Shown here: piece by piece, positions 1 to 8,509 of the stretch
Layout: each line of letters starts with the position of its first letter
Position numbering within the stretch: the first letter of the stretch is position 1
Assembly: GCF_010015475.1 (NCBI RefSeq)
Contig: NZ_SSNI01000029.1
Location: 1 to 64,000, forward strand
From: Pontibacter pamirensis
GTDB lineage: Bacteria > Bacteroidota > Bacteroidia > Cytophagales > Hymenobacteraceae
DNA: 64,000 bases
Direction of reading: 5' to 3'
Made by a program: the position numbers and the translations under genes
Notes under the pieces: model-generated
What the model saw: only the letters and a program-made list of their open reading frames with translations
Databases searched by the model: none
Told to the model about the DNA's origin: nothing

Positions 1-93
1 AGGCTCGACAAAGACCATGAAAAGACCACTAAAAGCGCAGAAGCATGGGTACTATGGCAGAATTGTCAGCTCATTCTTAACCGGATTGACTAA
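1..93 (+). CDS. IS5-family-like transposase, C-terminal end (partial)
   Basis: Frame 1 is open from the first base and stops with TAA at 91-93, giving 30 residues beginning RLDKDHEKTTKSAEAW. An arginine-leucine opening followed by a tyrosine/histidine-glutamate-lysine stretch and a serine-alanine-glutamate-alanine turn is how many IS5-family DDE transposases end, just past the catalytic glutamate. The rest lies upstream of the window, so the family call rests on this short tail and on the terminal-repeat-like sequence that follows. A cellular gene ending here is the alternative. Confidence 0.55.
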   Translation, partial: RLDKDHEKTTKSAEAWVLWQNCQLILNRID

Positions 94-108
94 AAATCAG
101 AACGTTAC

Positions 109-124
109 AAATTTAAACATGCTC
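109..124. mobile_element. Probable right terminal repeat of the IS element
   Basis: Read on the minus strand this is gagcatgtttaaattt, sitting 15 bases after the transposase stop codon, where an IS5-type terminal inverted repeat is expected. The bases just outside are TAA, compatible with a short T/A-rich target duplication. The other end of the element is outside the window, so the pairing cannot be confirmed here. Confidence 0.4.
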
Positions 125-145
125 TAAGAATCAAATTGCTTTAAA

Positions 146-586
146 ATGAGAACGTCTTATATTTTCATTGCGCTGGCGGCTCTTCTGGGTCTAGTTGTAT
201 GGGGCTTTTTGCAATATGATTTCAGAGGTGAAGCCAATGAGCAAAAAGAAAGAACAGCAAGTGTAGCCAGTGGAACACAGGTTGCTTATGAAAACGACAG
301 TATTGCGGATAAGCTACAAGCCTACAACCTGGCTACTGATTTTGTGATAGCGTCTCTTCAGGAACCTTCCACAGCTGAATTTCCAAATACAAAAGAAAGG
401 CTAAAACATGTAAAGCAGTTAGGGGAAAAAAGGTACCAGATAGATTCCTGGGTCGATAGCCAGGACACCTATGGCGCCATGAGAAGAAGAAGCTTTAGCT
501 GTACCATTAGGATGCAGGATTCCAGCGCAGTAAAAGAAAAATTTACGATAGAAGAACATGGCTATATACCCACTAATAAACTATAA
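146..586 (+). CDS. Small membrane-anchored protein of unknown function
   Basis: A 146-residue protein with one hydrophobic segment at about residues 5-22, followed by a soluble domain that would lie outside the cytoplasmic membrane. The soluble part contains a conserved-looking block: a FVIASLQEPSTAEFP-like helix, then a WVDSQDTYGAM stretch and a FSCTIRM strand. I have the impression that this pattern recurs in small secreted or membrane proteins of unknown function, but I cannot name a family. It begins only about 20 bases after the presumed IS end, so the insertion may have altered its promoter. No enzymatic motif is visible. Confidence 0.7.
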   Translation: MRTSYIFIALAALLGLVVWGFLQYDFRGEANEQKERTASVASGTQVAYENDSIADKLQAYNLATDFVIASLQEPSTAEFPNTKERLKHVKQLGEKRYQIDSWVDSQDTYGAMRRRSFSCTIRMQDSSAVKEKFTIEEHGYIPTNKL

Positions 587-829
587 GCCTGGTTTGGGAA
601 AGGATGAACTCTTTGAATAAAGTTTCAGTACCTGTTTTGCCTTTATCCTAATAAAGCTTTATCTGGTTCTCACAAGAACAAGTTTGTATTTTCAAAACGA
701 CACGATAGCCAAACAAGAAATATGCTTCAGGGCTTTAAGGCATCATGAAAGAGAAGCTGCTGAAATACGATCAACCTTCATGGGATAGTTCATACTTCAA
801 CAGCTTCATGACAAAGACAATAAGTTAGC

Positions 830-2029
830 CTAGGCTTCTCCTAACACTGGCTCCTGTCCTGTTTTCTGCTTTTTATTCCACTCCACACCCGTGTTTTTCC
901 AACTTCTTTCAGCTGCCGAGTCTAAAACTGCCTGGCATACCTTCTGCGTTTCAAGGGCCTCTCTGAAATTCGGAGAGCATGGTTCTCCTGTCTCCAGGCT
1001 CTTCAGGAAATCGGCTACATGGTGAAGGAAAGTATGCTCGTATCCAATGCTTGTGCCGGGTATCCACCACCTGTCCATATAAGGCTGGTCGCTGTCAGAA
1101 ACATGTATGGAGCGCCAGCCGCGGACAATGGATTCATCCGCATGATCAAAGTATTCGAGGCGGTTCATATCGTGCAGGTCCCACCGGATGGAAGCATGTT
1201 CGCCGTTGATTTCAAAGGTATACAAAGCCTTATGGCCGCGGGCATAACGCGTAGCTTCAAAGAGGCCCAAGGCTCCGTTATCAAAATGGCAGTGGAAGAT
1301 GCAGGCATCATCGATGCCCACTTTCTGCACCTTTCCCGTTTCCTGATGCATACGTTCTTTGATAAAGGTCTCGGTGAGGGCAGATACATCCTTTATACCA
1401 CCGTTCAACCACATGGCGGTGTCGATACAATGGGCAAGGAGGTCTCCTGTCACACCAGAACCGGCTGCTTCCGCGTCCAAACGCCATGTCGCGGTGCCAC
1501 CCTGCGGCACATTGGCATTAATTGTCCAGTCTTGCAGGAAGTTAGCCCGGTAATGAAAGATCCGTCCGAGTTTGCCTGAATCTACTATCTGTTTCGCCAA
1601 CGTAACTGCCGGCACACGACGGTAGTTGTACCATACCGTGTTGTTAACTCCTGCCTTTTCAATGGCATCCACCATTTGCTGTGCTTCGGGCAAGGTTCGG
1701 GCAAGAGGCTTTTCACAGAGAATCATTTTACCGGCCTCAGCAGCTGCAATCGCTATTTCTGCGTGCATATCATTCGGTGTGCAAATATCCACGGCATCAA
1801 TATCATCACGCGCGATGATAGCCTTCCAATCTGTTTCGATGGATTCGTATCCCCACTGTTCGGCAAACGCCCGTACTTTGTCCTCGCTGCGGGAGCAAGC
1901 AGCCTTCAACACTGGCCGGTACTCCAGCTCAGGGAAGAAGTCATTCGCGCGTTTATACCCGTTGGTATGGATGCGCCCCATCAGGCCACAGCCAATCAAC
2001 CCGATTCGTAGTTCTTTATTTTTTCCCAT
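830..2029 (-). CDS. Gfo/Idh/MocA family oxidoreductase
   Basis: A 399-residue cytosolic NAD(P)-dependent sugar or cyclitol dehydrogenase. The N-terminal Rossmann fold shows [13 protein letters not shown] at about residues 9-21, and the catalytic-lysine block CEKPLART lies near residue 105. The C-terminal alpha/beta substrate domain has the family's usual length. There is no signal peptide. It is the last gene of a five-gene leftward operon, 18 bases after the TIM-barrel isomerase gene. Members oxidise or reduce ring hydroxyls of sugars. In this context it may make or reduce a keto-sugar, but the substrate is not readable from sequence. Confidence 0.9.
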   Translation of the reverse strand: MGKNKELRIGLIGCGLMGRIHTNGYKRANDFFPELEYRPVLKAACSRSEDKVRAFAEQWGYESIETDWKAIIARDDIDAVDICTPNDMHAEIAIAAAEAGKMILCEKPLARTLPEAQQMVDAIEKAGVNNTVWYNYRRVPAVTLAKQIVDSGKLGRIFHYRANFLQDWTINANVPQGGTATWRLDAEAAGSGVTGDLLAHCIDTAMWLNGGIKDVSALTETFIKERMHQETGKVQKVGIDDACIFHCHFDNGALGLFEATRYARGHKALYTFEINGEHASIRWDLHDMNRLEYFDHADESIVRGWRSIHVSDSDQPYMDRWWIPGTSIGYEHTFLHHVADFLKSLETGEPCSPNFREALETQKVCQAVLDSAAERSWKNTGVEWNKKQKTGQEPVLGEA

Positions 2030-2047
2030 TTATCCGCTATTTGAAGG

Positions 2048-3112
2048 TTATCTAACAGTTGCCGCTACAGGCTTTTTCTCCGGCTCGTACCAGCCATGTA
2101 ACTGGCGAACTTTTATCATAGTAGCCAGAATGTCGTTCCAGGTCTGCTGCTGTTTCATCACGTCATTAGAGAACATGCATCCGTCCCAGCAGATGTGTTT
2201 GAACGCCTTTGTAAGCTCCCCCTTTTCATCGCGGAGCCAGTGACCTGCGTCTTTCGCAATGTCCAGCTTTCCGTTCGGATCAAGTGCCTGGCAGTGGCGT
2301 CCTGTTTTATCATGTGAACCTGTTCCATGTACGGTGCCATCGTTCTGGGCAACGTGGAAATCTATCGTCCAGGGGCGGAGTGCATTGGTCAGCGTTCTGA
2401 GTCCATCCGTTAAAGCTTCGCGGTCGCTCCACTCGAAGTTCTTCGGCAGAATACGGTCTTCTGGCCTGTTATAGCCCAGCAGGTATAACAAGGTATGCGA
2501 CATGTCGGCTTGGAAGCCAATGTTTGGTCTCTCAACGGCTTCTAAGGTATCGATCATCGTCTTCCAGCTGTGCATGCCTCCCCAGCAAATCTCACCCTCT
2601 GCTGCCAGCTTTTCGCCATAATCGGCAGCTACATCGCAAGCTTCCCGGAAGGTCTGGGCAATCAACTTTGTGTTAGCAACCGGGTCAAGGGCCCAACTCT
2701 CCGGCGTACTGGCAGAATCGATGCGAATAACCCCGTGCGGACGGACACCCATTTCGCGCAGCTTGCTTCCAAAAATGCAGGATTTACGCACCTGTTCGAT
2801 GAACTGGGTCCGCTCTTCTTTACTGCCCATGGCCGGGCCACCCCAAATAGGCGCTACCAGCGTGCCAATGTTCAGGTTAAATGATGATACTTTATCTGCC
2901 AGCCGTTTTATACCATCATCCATGTTATTGATATCAACATGAGGCTCTAAAAGCCCAACGTCAACACCATCAAACTTTACCCCGTCTACCTCAGCAGCAG
3001 ATGTCATCTCGAGCATGGAATCAAAAGAAATGGGTGGCTCTGAATCAGGACCTTTTCCCACGATACCAGGCCAGGTTGCATTGTGAAGCTTCGGATAATT
3101 ATTCTCGTTCAT
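2048..3112 (-). CDS. Sugar isomerase/epimerase, TIM barrel (xylose isomerase-like)
   Basis: A protein of 354 residues from the ATG at 3112; a TTG 33 bases upstream would add 11 residues but has no better signal. It has the AP endonuclease 2 / xylose-isomerase-like fold: [19 protein letters not shown] early, a central [17 protein letters not shown] block, [12 protein letters not shown] and [18 protein letters not shown] late, which supply Glu, Asp and His metal ligands. Relatives isomerise, epimerise or dehydrate free keto-sugars in the cytosol. It lies between the cupin-type gene and the dehydrogenase gene with short gaps (85 and 18 bases), so it is probably co-transcribed. Confidence 0.85.
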   Translation of the reverse strand: MNENNYPKLHNATWPGIVGKGPDSEPPISFDSMLEMTSAAEVDGVKFDGVDVGLLEPHVDINNMDDGIKRLADKVSSFNLNIGTLVAPIWGGPAMGSKEERTQFIEQVRKSCIFGSKLREMGVRPHGVIRIDSASTPESWALDPVANTKLIAQTFREACDVAADYGEKLAAEGEICWGGMHSWKTMIDTLEAVERPNIGFQADMSHTLLYLLGYNRPEDRILPKNFEWSDREALTDGLRTLTNALRPWTIDFHVAQNDGTVHGTGSHDKTGRHCQALDPNGKLDIAKDAGHWLRDEKGELTKAFKHICWDGCMFSNDVMKQQQTWNDILATMIKVRQLHGWYEPEKKPVAATVR

Positions 3113-3197
3113 AAGCCAATAAATTTTATCAGGTTTAAAAAACAATTATAAATAGTGAAGAGGAGTTTTATGCCTCCTTCTCTTTTGGGTTTGCCAG

Positions 3198-4421
3198 CTA
3201 CAACACCAGATCAGGATTGCCTGGGCCAAAGTGCTTCAGCATCACAATCGGATCAGTCGAGGACGTGTTCACTATTTTAACACCCTCTCTGGCAGCTTTT
3301 TCACTTACAAAAAACTCGTCGTTGGTTAACTGCCCGTAACGAATCAGAGCAGGAGTCTCTATGTCCCAGACGCCCATTTTACCGTGCCCCTGCATCATGA
3401 TAAGGCCGTAAGCAGCGCTGTCTTTTATTTTTACCGTAGCTCCCGGAGAAACAGTAAGCTCTTTGGCACTGAAAGCGTCTGATTTATAGCACACCCAGGT
3501 TTCGGTGTATCCTTCGGCTTCCATTTCTTCTACAGGTCTTACAGGCTTGGGAGCCATAAACCTGTTTTCCATCATGTAAGGATCCACATTCAATTCCCAA
3601 TCGAGCACCTCCAGTAGCTGGTCAAAGTCTCCTACTCTATCCTCTGGAGTACCATTCCACAATAGTTCTTCCGGTATGATGGCTTCATTTACCAGCGATT
3701 GGTACATCGCAAATACATCAGAAGCTTTCTGCGGCTCGTAGGTGCACATACTTCCAGGGGCGTGAAGCAGTCCTGGCGGAACATCCCAACCTGTGCCCGG
3801 CTCCAGGCGGAAAGCCTGCGAGTAGTTTGTTATTTTGTTGTCGCCTTTAGAGAAGTTCTCCAGGCACTCGCGAATTTTTCCTTTTGTTGTGCCCGGCGAG
3901 ATGCCGAAAAAGGTATAAGGGAAATCACCTCCATGGTTATTCAGCTGTGGGGGGAAGTAGTAAGCTTCCGGTTTACCCATCTGGCCGATGAGCTTGGCAT
4001 GTTCGTCGTTATGATGCACGTGATGCGGCAGGGGACCCATGTTATCAAAGAACTTGGAATACATGGGCCAGCTGCCATGCTCCTTCCATAAGCGGTCTCC
4101 AATCAGTTCGCCCTTCAGTTCATCAACGGCATCCTTTAAAAGTATTTTCTCTTCGTTGGCACCATCATTGAAAACGATGGCGCTTAAGCCTTCATTTTCT
4201 CCGGTTAACGGACCATTTTTCGCTGGCGTGGTGGATGAAAGCCAACGCTCGTCGATACCGCCGCGCTCCCCTCCCAATACATAGTAATCGTCAGGGTGCA
4301 GCTTTATTCTTCGACCCGGTACACAGAATGAACGTGGCACCCAAGTGGGGGCTAAACGAAGAATACCTTTTCCTTGCTCTAATGCCTTTGCAGCTAGGCT
4401 TACTTTTTCTACTGTTTCCAT
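3198..4421 (-). CDS. Cupin-fold sugar isomerase-like protein
   Basis: A 407-residue cytosolic protein. A cupin metal centre is suggested by PHHVHHNDEHA at about residue 132, followed by a PEAYYFPPQ strand and a GWDVPPGLLHAPGS block near residue 214, resembling the metal site of class I mannose-6-phosphate isomerases. The C-terminal third has a second cupin-like strand set (VSPGATVKIKD). Family knowledge points to isomerisation of a sugar or sugar acid, but the usual phosphate-binding signature is not evident. The gene is 14 bases downstream of the DUF4432 gene in the same operon. No function is proven. Confidence 0.7.
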   Translation of the reverse strand: METVEKVSLAAKALEQGKGILRLAPTWVPRSFCVPGRRIKLHPDDYYVLGGERGGIDERWLSSTTPAKNGPLTGENEGLSAIVFNDGANEEKILLKDAVDELKGELIGDRLWKEHGSWPMYSKFFDNMGPLPHHVHHNDEHAKLIGQMGKPEAYYFPPQLNNHGGDFPYTFFGISPGTTKGKIRECLENFSKGDNKITNYSQAFRLEPGTGWDVPPGLLHAPGSMCTYEPQKASDVFAMYQSLVNEAIIPEELLWNGTPEDRVGDFDQLLEVLDWELNVDPYMMENRFMAPKPVRPVEEMEAEGYTETWVCYKSDAFSAKELTVSPGATVKIKDSAAYGLIMMQGHGKMGVWDIETPALIRYGQLTNDEFFVSEKAAREGVKIVNTSSTDPIVMLKHFGPGNPDLVL

Positions 4422-4435
4422 TTTTTCTATTACAG

Positions 4436-5500
4436 TTAGCTTAAGTTGTTATCTAAAAAATCATTGATTTTTTCTTCATGGTTAAGTACTTCAATTTCCA
4501 GGTTGTATGTCCTGCTTTCTCCCGGTGACAGGTATATGAGTTCGTTTTGCTCCCTTGCCTTTGCCTGCCCTATGGGTGGGTTTGTACCTGGTTCCAGGCC
4601 TGTCACGTACTCGCCCCTTCCCCAATGCTGCCAGTTCGTTAACCAGGGCAGTTGCTTTTTCTGAAACCGCAGCGCAAGCGCAATACCGATTTGAGCGTTG
4701 TACAGCCCGCACACGCAAGCTCCCGCATTATCAGGTGTCACATCAATGAAAGCTGCTTCCTCTCCTCCTCCAGTATGTTCTTCTAAAGGAGCGGAGCATT
4801 TCCGGAAGTTGTTTCCCTCCCGGAAAATTTTGTTGTATGGTTCACCCTCCCGCGATTCCCATGCTCCCTGCCAGATAATATCCGTGCCTTCATCTACTAA
4901 TGGCCAACCAAAGTTGAAATGATATAGCAGCATATGAGGAGCAGGCGTGTTGCCCCGGTTTAGCACTTCATCATGAATACTGATGGATGCTTCTCCAATC
5001 CTTCCTGATATTGTTCGTCTCAGCTCCAGGTTCGGCCCAAACAACTGGGTTTGCTTGATTCTCCCTGTGATGCTCATCTCCATTTTACCGGCTATGGGAT
5101 CAGGCTGAAGAATCGATTCGATTTCAGCAGGTGTGTTGCTGATTTGCCCGTGCAAACCACGCTCACCATAAGCGTCTGCCTCCGGACTACCCACATGCGT
5201 TAAGCCACACGTAACCAGCAAGCCTCCCCCAAACGTTCTGATCCAATCTATCCCCTTATCAGAAAATGGTTCGGGAGGGGTAATACCCGAGTGGCTCAAC
5301 CAGGCAAGGCTATGCTGGTTGTAGAAAGCATCCGCTATATCCATGGCCCGGTCGATTACCACCTTGTAGCGCAAACCTGTACCCGTGTTGATCCAGGCAA
5401 TACGGGTTCCGCGTCCAGCACCGTTGTCTATCACCGAAGTCTCTATGCCTCCCAGTTGTGCAGGGTTACAAATCTTGTTTTCCCAGGTTTTATGAGCCAA
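4436..5500 (-). CDS. DUF4432 aldose-1-epimerase-like protein
   Basis: A 354-residue galactose-mutarotase-fold protein of the DUF4432 type. It shows VIDRAMDIADAFYNQHSLAWLS near residue 50, GGLLVTCGLTHVG near residue 93, HMLLYHFNFGWPL near residue 190 and WQHWGRGEYVTGLEPGTNPP near the end. The histidine and glutamate positions fit the mutarotase active site. The start appears to be a TTG at 5500; no in-frame ATG lies nearby. It has no signal peptide, so it is cytosolic. Inside this operon it probably interconverts anomers of the sugar that its neighbours isomerise and reduce. Confidence 0.8.
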   Translation of the reverse strand: MAHKTWENKICNPAQLGGIETSVIDNGAGRGTRIAWINTGTGLRYKVVIDRAMDIADAFYNQHSLAWLSHSGITPPEPFSDKGIDWIRTFGGGLLVTCGLTHVGSPEADAYGERGLHGQISNTPAEIESILQPDPIAGKMEMSITGRIKQTQLFGPNLELRRTISGRIGEASISIHDEVLNRGNTPAPHMLLYHFNFGWPLVDEGTDIIWQGAWESREGEPYNKIFREGNNFRKCSAPLEEHTGGGEEAAFIDVTPDNAGACVCGLYNAQIGIALALRFQKKQLPWLTNWQHWGRGEYVTGLEPGTNPPIGQAKAREQNELIYLSPGESRTYNLEIEVLNHEEKINDFLDNNLS

Positions 5501-5616
5501 TGTGTTATTAAGGATTAGGATGATGAAGTAATTTTGATTCGACTTCTGCTGCTTTGCTTTTCCTTGTTGTTATGATGCTTACTGAACTTTAGCTACACAC
5601 CAGGTACAGACAAAAG

Positions 5617-6390
5617 CTACAGCTGCTTCAAGCGCAGGTTCCGGTATTCGACCTTCATGGGTGGGCCTACGTGCACCTGCACCCCCAGCAAACCTGAAAG
5701 CTTCCGGTTGATGGTGTCATTGTCCGTTACATCGCTCATCAGCACATCATTCACATAGTGCTGCATCCTGTTACCCTTTACAACTAAATGCACCTCGTTC
5801 CAGTCATTGCTTTTGATATGGGCTTTTAAAGAGTCGGAAGCACCCAGCGATTCTGTTACCGTAGTAGCTGTCCAGGCATTGTTTTTAACGTTGTCTCTCA
5901 ACGACTTTGACTGATTTCCAGGAGAATTTACCTCCACTTTCTGTCCCCGGTACGCCAGCGTTGTTCTCCCCCGTTCTTCGTAATTCTGGCCAGTGTAGCG
6001 CTTGCGGCCATCTATATCTGCCTGGTACCCACTTAGTGCGTAGGGAATACTATCTACCTCAACACTTCTGTAATTAATGCCGCTGTTACCGTTTTCTGTC
6101 AGGCGGAACTCCCCTTTCAGTTCAAAATCCTCTGTTTGCCCTCCCCGCCAGATAATGAAAGTATTGTTCTTCAAAAGTTTATCCGGCGTCACCTCCCCTA
6201 CTAAATTGCCATTTTCTGCTCTCCAATAGGCAGGATCTCCCTCCCAGCCTTTCAGTGTTTTACCGTCAAATATTTCCACAAAGCCATCTTCATCTTTAAG
6301 ACTTCCCTGAGCCAGCACCCACACAATAGTAAAAAGAATAAAAGGAGGCAGCAGCGCCCACATCTTCTTATTAATTAAGAGTTTATTCAT
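5617..6390 (-). CDS. DUF1080 family protein (3-keto-disaccharide hydrolase fold), membrane-anchored or secreted
   Basis: A 257-residue protein with an N-terminal hydrophobic segment (residues about 12-28, signal peptide or anchor) followed by one DUF1080 jelly-roll domain. FVEIFDGKTLKGWEG opens the domain, GEFRLTENGNSGINYRS is the characteristic core and WNEVHLVVKGNRMQHYVND the distal strand. DUF1080 proteins are structurally related to GH16. A Bacteroides thetaiotaomicron member has been reported to hydrolyse 3-keto-glycosides, which fits the dehydrogenase and isomerase genes that follow. It is the first gene of the five-gene operon, with a 116-base gap to the next gene. Confidence 0.85.
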   Translation of the reverse strand: MNKLLINKKMWALLPPFILFTIVWVLAQGSLKDEDGFVEIFDGKTLKGWEGDPAYWRAENGNLVGEVTPDKLLKNNTFIIWRGGQTEDFELKGEFRLTENGNSGINYRSVEVDSIPYALSGYQADIDGRKRYTGQNYEERGRTTLAYRGQKVEVNSPGNQSKSLRDNVKNNAWTATTVTESLGASDSLKAHIKSNDWNEVHLVVKGNRMQHYVNDVLMSDVTDNDTINRKLSGLLGVQVHVGPPMKVEYRNLRLKQL

Positions 6391-6892
6391 ATCAGTTGTT
6401 TTTATTTCAGGACTGAGTTGGTCATAACAAACTAAACACCTTGCAACATTTCACCTCCTTTATACTTGCTTGTCAGTTAAATCTACTGTAATCCCGGCAG
6501 CTAACTGTCATGGTCTGTGCTGACCCTATGCAGTTCTTTCGAAGTGCTAAAGCAATTTGCCGTTTCACCGAGTTATTAGTCAGAAAGTATACTTATGACT
6601 TTAGAAATATTGATTAAACAAAAAAATTCTATATTGCTTTTTTAAGATACTTTTCTTAACTCGAAATAAGGCATTTACTAATCTTCCTGAGCGGCTGCCT
6701 TGAACGTATGCCTTCACGAACGTGGAGCACATAGAATCAACTTTAGAAGGTAGGAAAGGCGGAGGGCATGCAAAAACTATCTATTTTAAGCGAAGTATGA
6801 CATAGTAGTACCCAGCTTAAACTGATCGGAACTAATTCAGTCTAGCAATAAGCTCTTCTACTGAAACAGGAGCTACAGATATCCTGCAGGTT
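6391..6892. other. Non-coding region upstream of the DUF1080 operon
   Basis: Five hundred bases separate the GntR gene from the operon downstream. The proximal third near the operon start is AT-rich and must hold its promoter. It contains one clear near-palindrome (6578-6600, listed separately). No open frame with coding character and no RNA gene was recognised. Confidence 0.6.
6578..6600. promoter_or_regulatory. Candidate GntR-type operator
   Basis: A perfect 10-base palindrome, aagtatactt, is flanked by agtca on the left and tgact on the right, the outer arms being shifted by one base. It lies about 190 bases upstream of the DUF1080 operon start and about 300 bases downstream of the GntR gene. 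This is the only such symmetric site I noticed here. Binding by the neighbouring regulator is an inference. Confidence 0.3.
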
Positions 6893-7903
6893 CTATAATG
6901 AAGTGCGCCGAATCATATAAAAAGAGTTTTTTACCTTTATCTGCTTCTTGTTTAACAGCAAGTTAGCAGCAGTCTGCCCCATAGCCTCAAAATCAGTGGT
7001 AATTATGGTAACAGACAGCACCTCCTTTAAAGCAGTATCATTAAATGAAATAATGCCTAGATCCTTACCTGGAGTAAAATTCAACTGTTTAATCTTTTTA
7101 AATAAATCCCCGAGATCCGATTCCTCTATGGTTATATAAACTGTACCTATATGCGGCACTTCTTCAGCAAGGTTATTGATGATAGAAAAATTCTTATTAT
7201 AACATAGGCAGAAGTAACGAAATCCATTCAGGATCTCAATTGGATATTGCCCGTCAACGGGAAATATTAGTGTTAACTTTTGATATTTATTCAATAAATC
7301 TAAAGCTGACTGAAGGGCGTTAAAAATATCCTTCTCAAAATCCTGGTATACCGCCAGATACTTTGAGTTTAAAGAAGGAAGGTCTTTATCCAGTAGAACT
7401 AGTTCCTCACTTGGGATACTTTTAAGTATTCGCTTGTATTCATTCTGATCTGCGTCATAAGAGAAGTGAGGCATAATGACATAGTAATTATACTTGCCCA
7501 AATTCTTTTCAATGATATCCTTAAACACCTGAACATCATAATGGTGAATATGCAGATCCAGCGTGGCTTTATCACCAAGTGTTTTCAGAAAGGAATAGTA
7601 GATAATTTTTTTGTAAGAACTCAGTTTGTTAAATACCAACAGTATTTTTAGCTTTTTGGCACCAGTACCAGCAATGAAGTTACCCTTCCCCTGAATTGAG
7701 GTAATAATGCCCTGCCCCCTTAACTCCCGATATGCTCTCTCTACAGTATCACGTCCTATCCAGAGTTCTGCACTTAAATCATTGATAGAAGGTAGTCTCT
7801 GATCTTTTTTCAGAACACCTTTTTCTACATCGTCGATAATAGCCTGAAGGATCTGCTTGTATTTCGGGGTTTTACAAGTACTGCTTATTTTAGGATAATA
7901 CAT
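6893..7903 (-). CDS. GntR-family transcriptional regulator with a LacI-type sensor domain
   Basis: A 336-residue protein. The N-terminal winged helix (about residues 10-78) shows KQILQAIIDDVEKG, LPSINDLSAELWIGRDTVERAYRELRGQG and IQGKGNFIAG, the GntR pattern. The C-terminal part (about 85-330) is a periplasmic-binding-protein-like sugar sensor, with KILLVFNKLSSYKKIIYYSFL, YVIMPHFSYDADQ and GIISFNDTALKEVL strands. Regulators of this build in Bacteroidota sense a sugar and control neighbouring catabolic genes. Here the likely targets are the DUF1080 operon on its left and possibly the divergent pair on its right. The base composition is more AT-rich than in the enzyme genes around it. Confidence 0.88.
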   Translation of the reverse strand: MYYPKISSTCKTPKYKQILQAIIDDVEKGVLKKDQRLPSINDLSAELWIGRDTVERAYRELRGQGIITSIQGKGNFIAGTGAKKLKILLVFNKLSSYKKIIYYSFLKTLGDKATLDLHIHHYDVQVFKDIIEKNLGKYNYYVIMPHFSYDADQNEYKRILKSIPSEELVLLDKDLPSLNSKYLAVYQDFEKDIFNALQSALDLLNKYQKLTLIFPVDGQYPIEILNGFRYFCLCYNKNFSIINNLAEEVPHIGTVYITIEESDLGDLFKKIKQLNFTPGKDLGIISFNDTALKEVLSVTIITTDFEAMGQTAANLLLNKKQIKVKNSFYMIRRTSL

Positions 7904-8509
7904 AAATATTCAGGGGCTTGTAGTATATAAAAAGTTATTTTATATCAAGCTGTAGACTCTCTCGGCTACTTAGTCTTGCAGCAACAATGACTTAAACTCC
8001 ACTACAATCAGGACCTTTGAGTTGATATCACGTTACCCATAGGATTGAGACTCCCAACAGACATGAGCTATTAATTTGCTTTCATCGCCATAAAACACAT
8101 GGTCCAATGCATTTCCCGCCCTAGCTTGCTTAATATATCTATCTAAATATAAGACCTCTACCTATAAATAAAAATATCCAACATAAAAAAGTGACTAATT
8201 ACTCAAATGACGTTGCGGAAGAGTCTTAGCGGGAATCAAAATTAAATGTGCTCTGGTGTTGCGTAACGTCAGTTACTCCAGTTGCTACAACTAGTTGTGC
8301 AAAGCATATTCGCAATTGACTGTAGTAGTGAGCAGATGTAAGATGTCTCAGGGGTGGTTGTTCATTAATTTTGAAAAGATGATGCGTTATGCATCAAAAG
8401 ACCGCTTCGCCCCTATCGCCGCTAATAACCTGCTTGTTAATCCGGCTATTAATTGCTTTAGTTTATCACTTTCTTTAATTATGTGTTTGATACACGCTTC
8501 TATTAGATC
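7904..8509. other. Divergent intergenic region between the GntR gene and the DUF1080/PA14 gene
   Basis: Six hundred bases between divergent genes. It must contain both promoters. It also holds a short copy of the dispersed palindromic repeat (8207-8276). A 72-codon frame at 8295-8513 has no recognisable domain and runs into the next gene's start, so I treat it as non-coding. Confidence 0.55.
8207..8276. repeat. Short, internally deleted copy of the dispersed palindromic repeat
   Basis: The left end reads atgacgttgcggaagagtc and the right end gcgtaacgtcagttac. These match, in inverted orientation, the two outer ends of the large nested palindrome at 28872-29075. The GC-rich centre (agcggga...) is reduced to a stub. 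This is what an internally deleted copy of the same element would look like. Confidence 0.55.

Noticed and set aside
1019-1579. 186-codon plus-strand frame opposite the Gfo/Idh/MocA gene
   Set aside because: It is antisense to a clear dehydrogenase, and its residues show no family pattern. Similar long antisense frames occur opposite most genes here.
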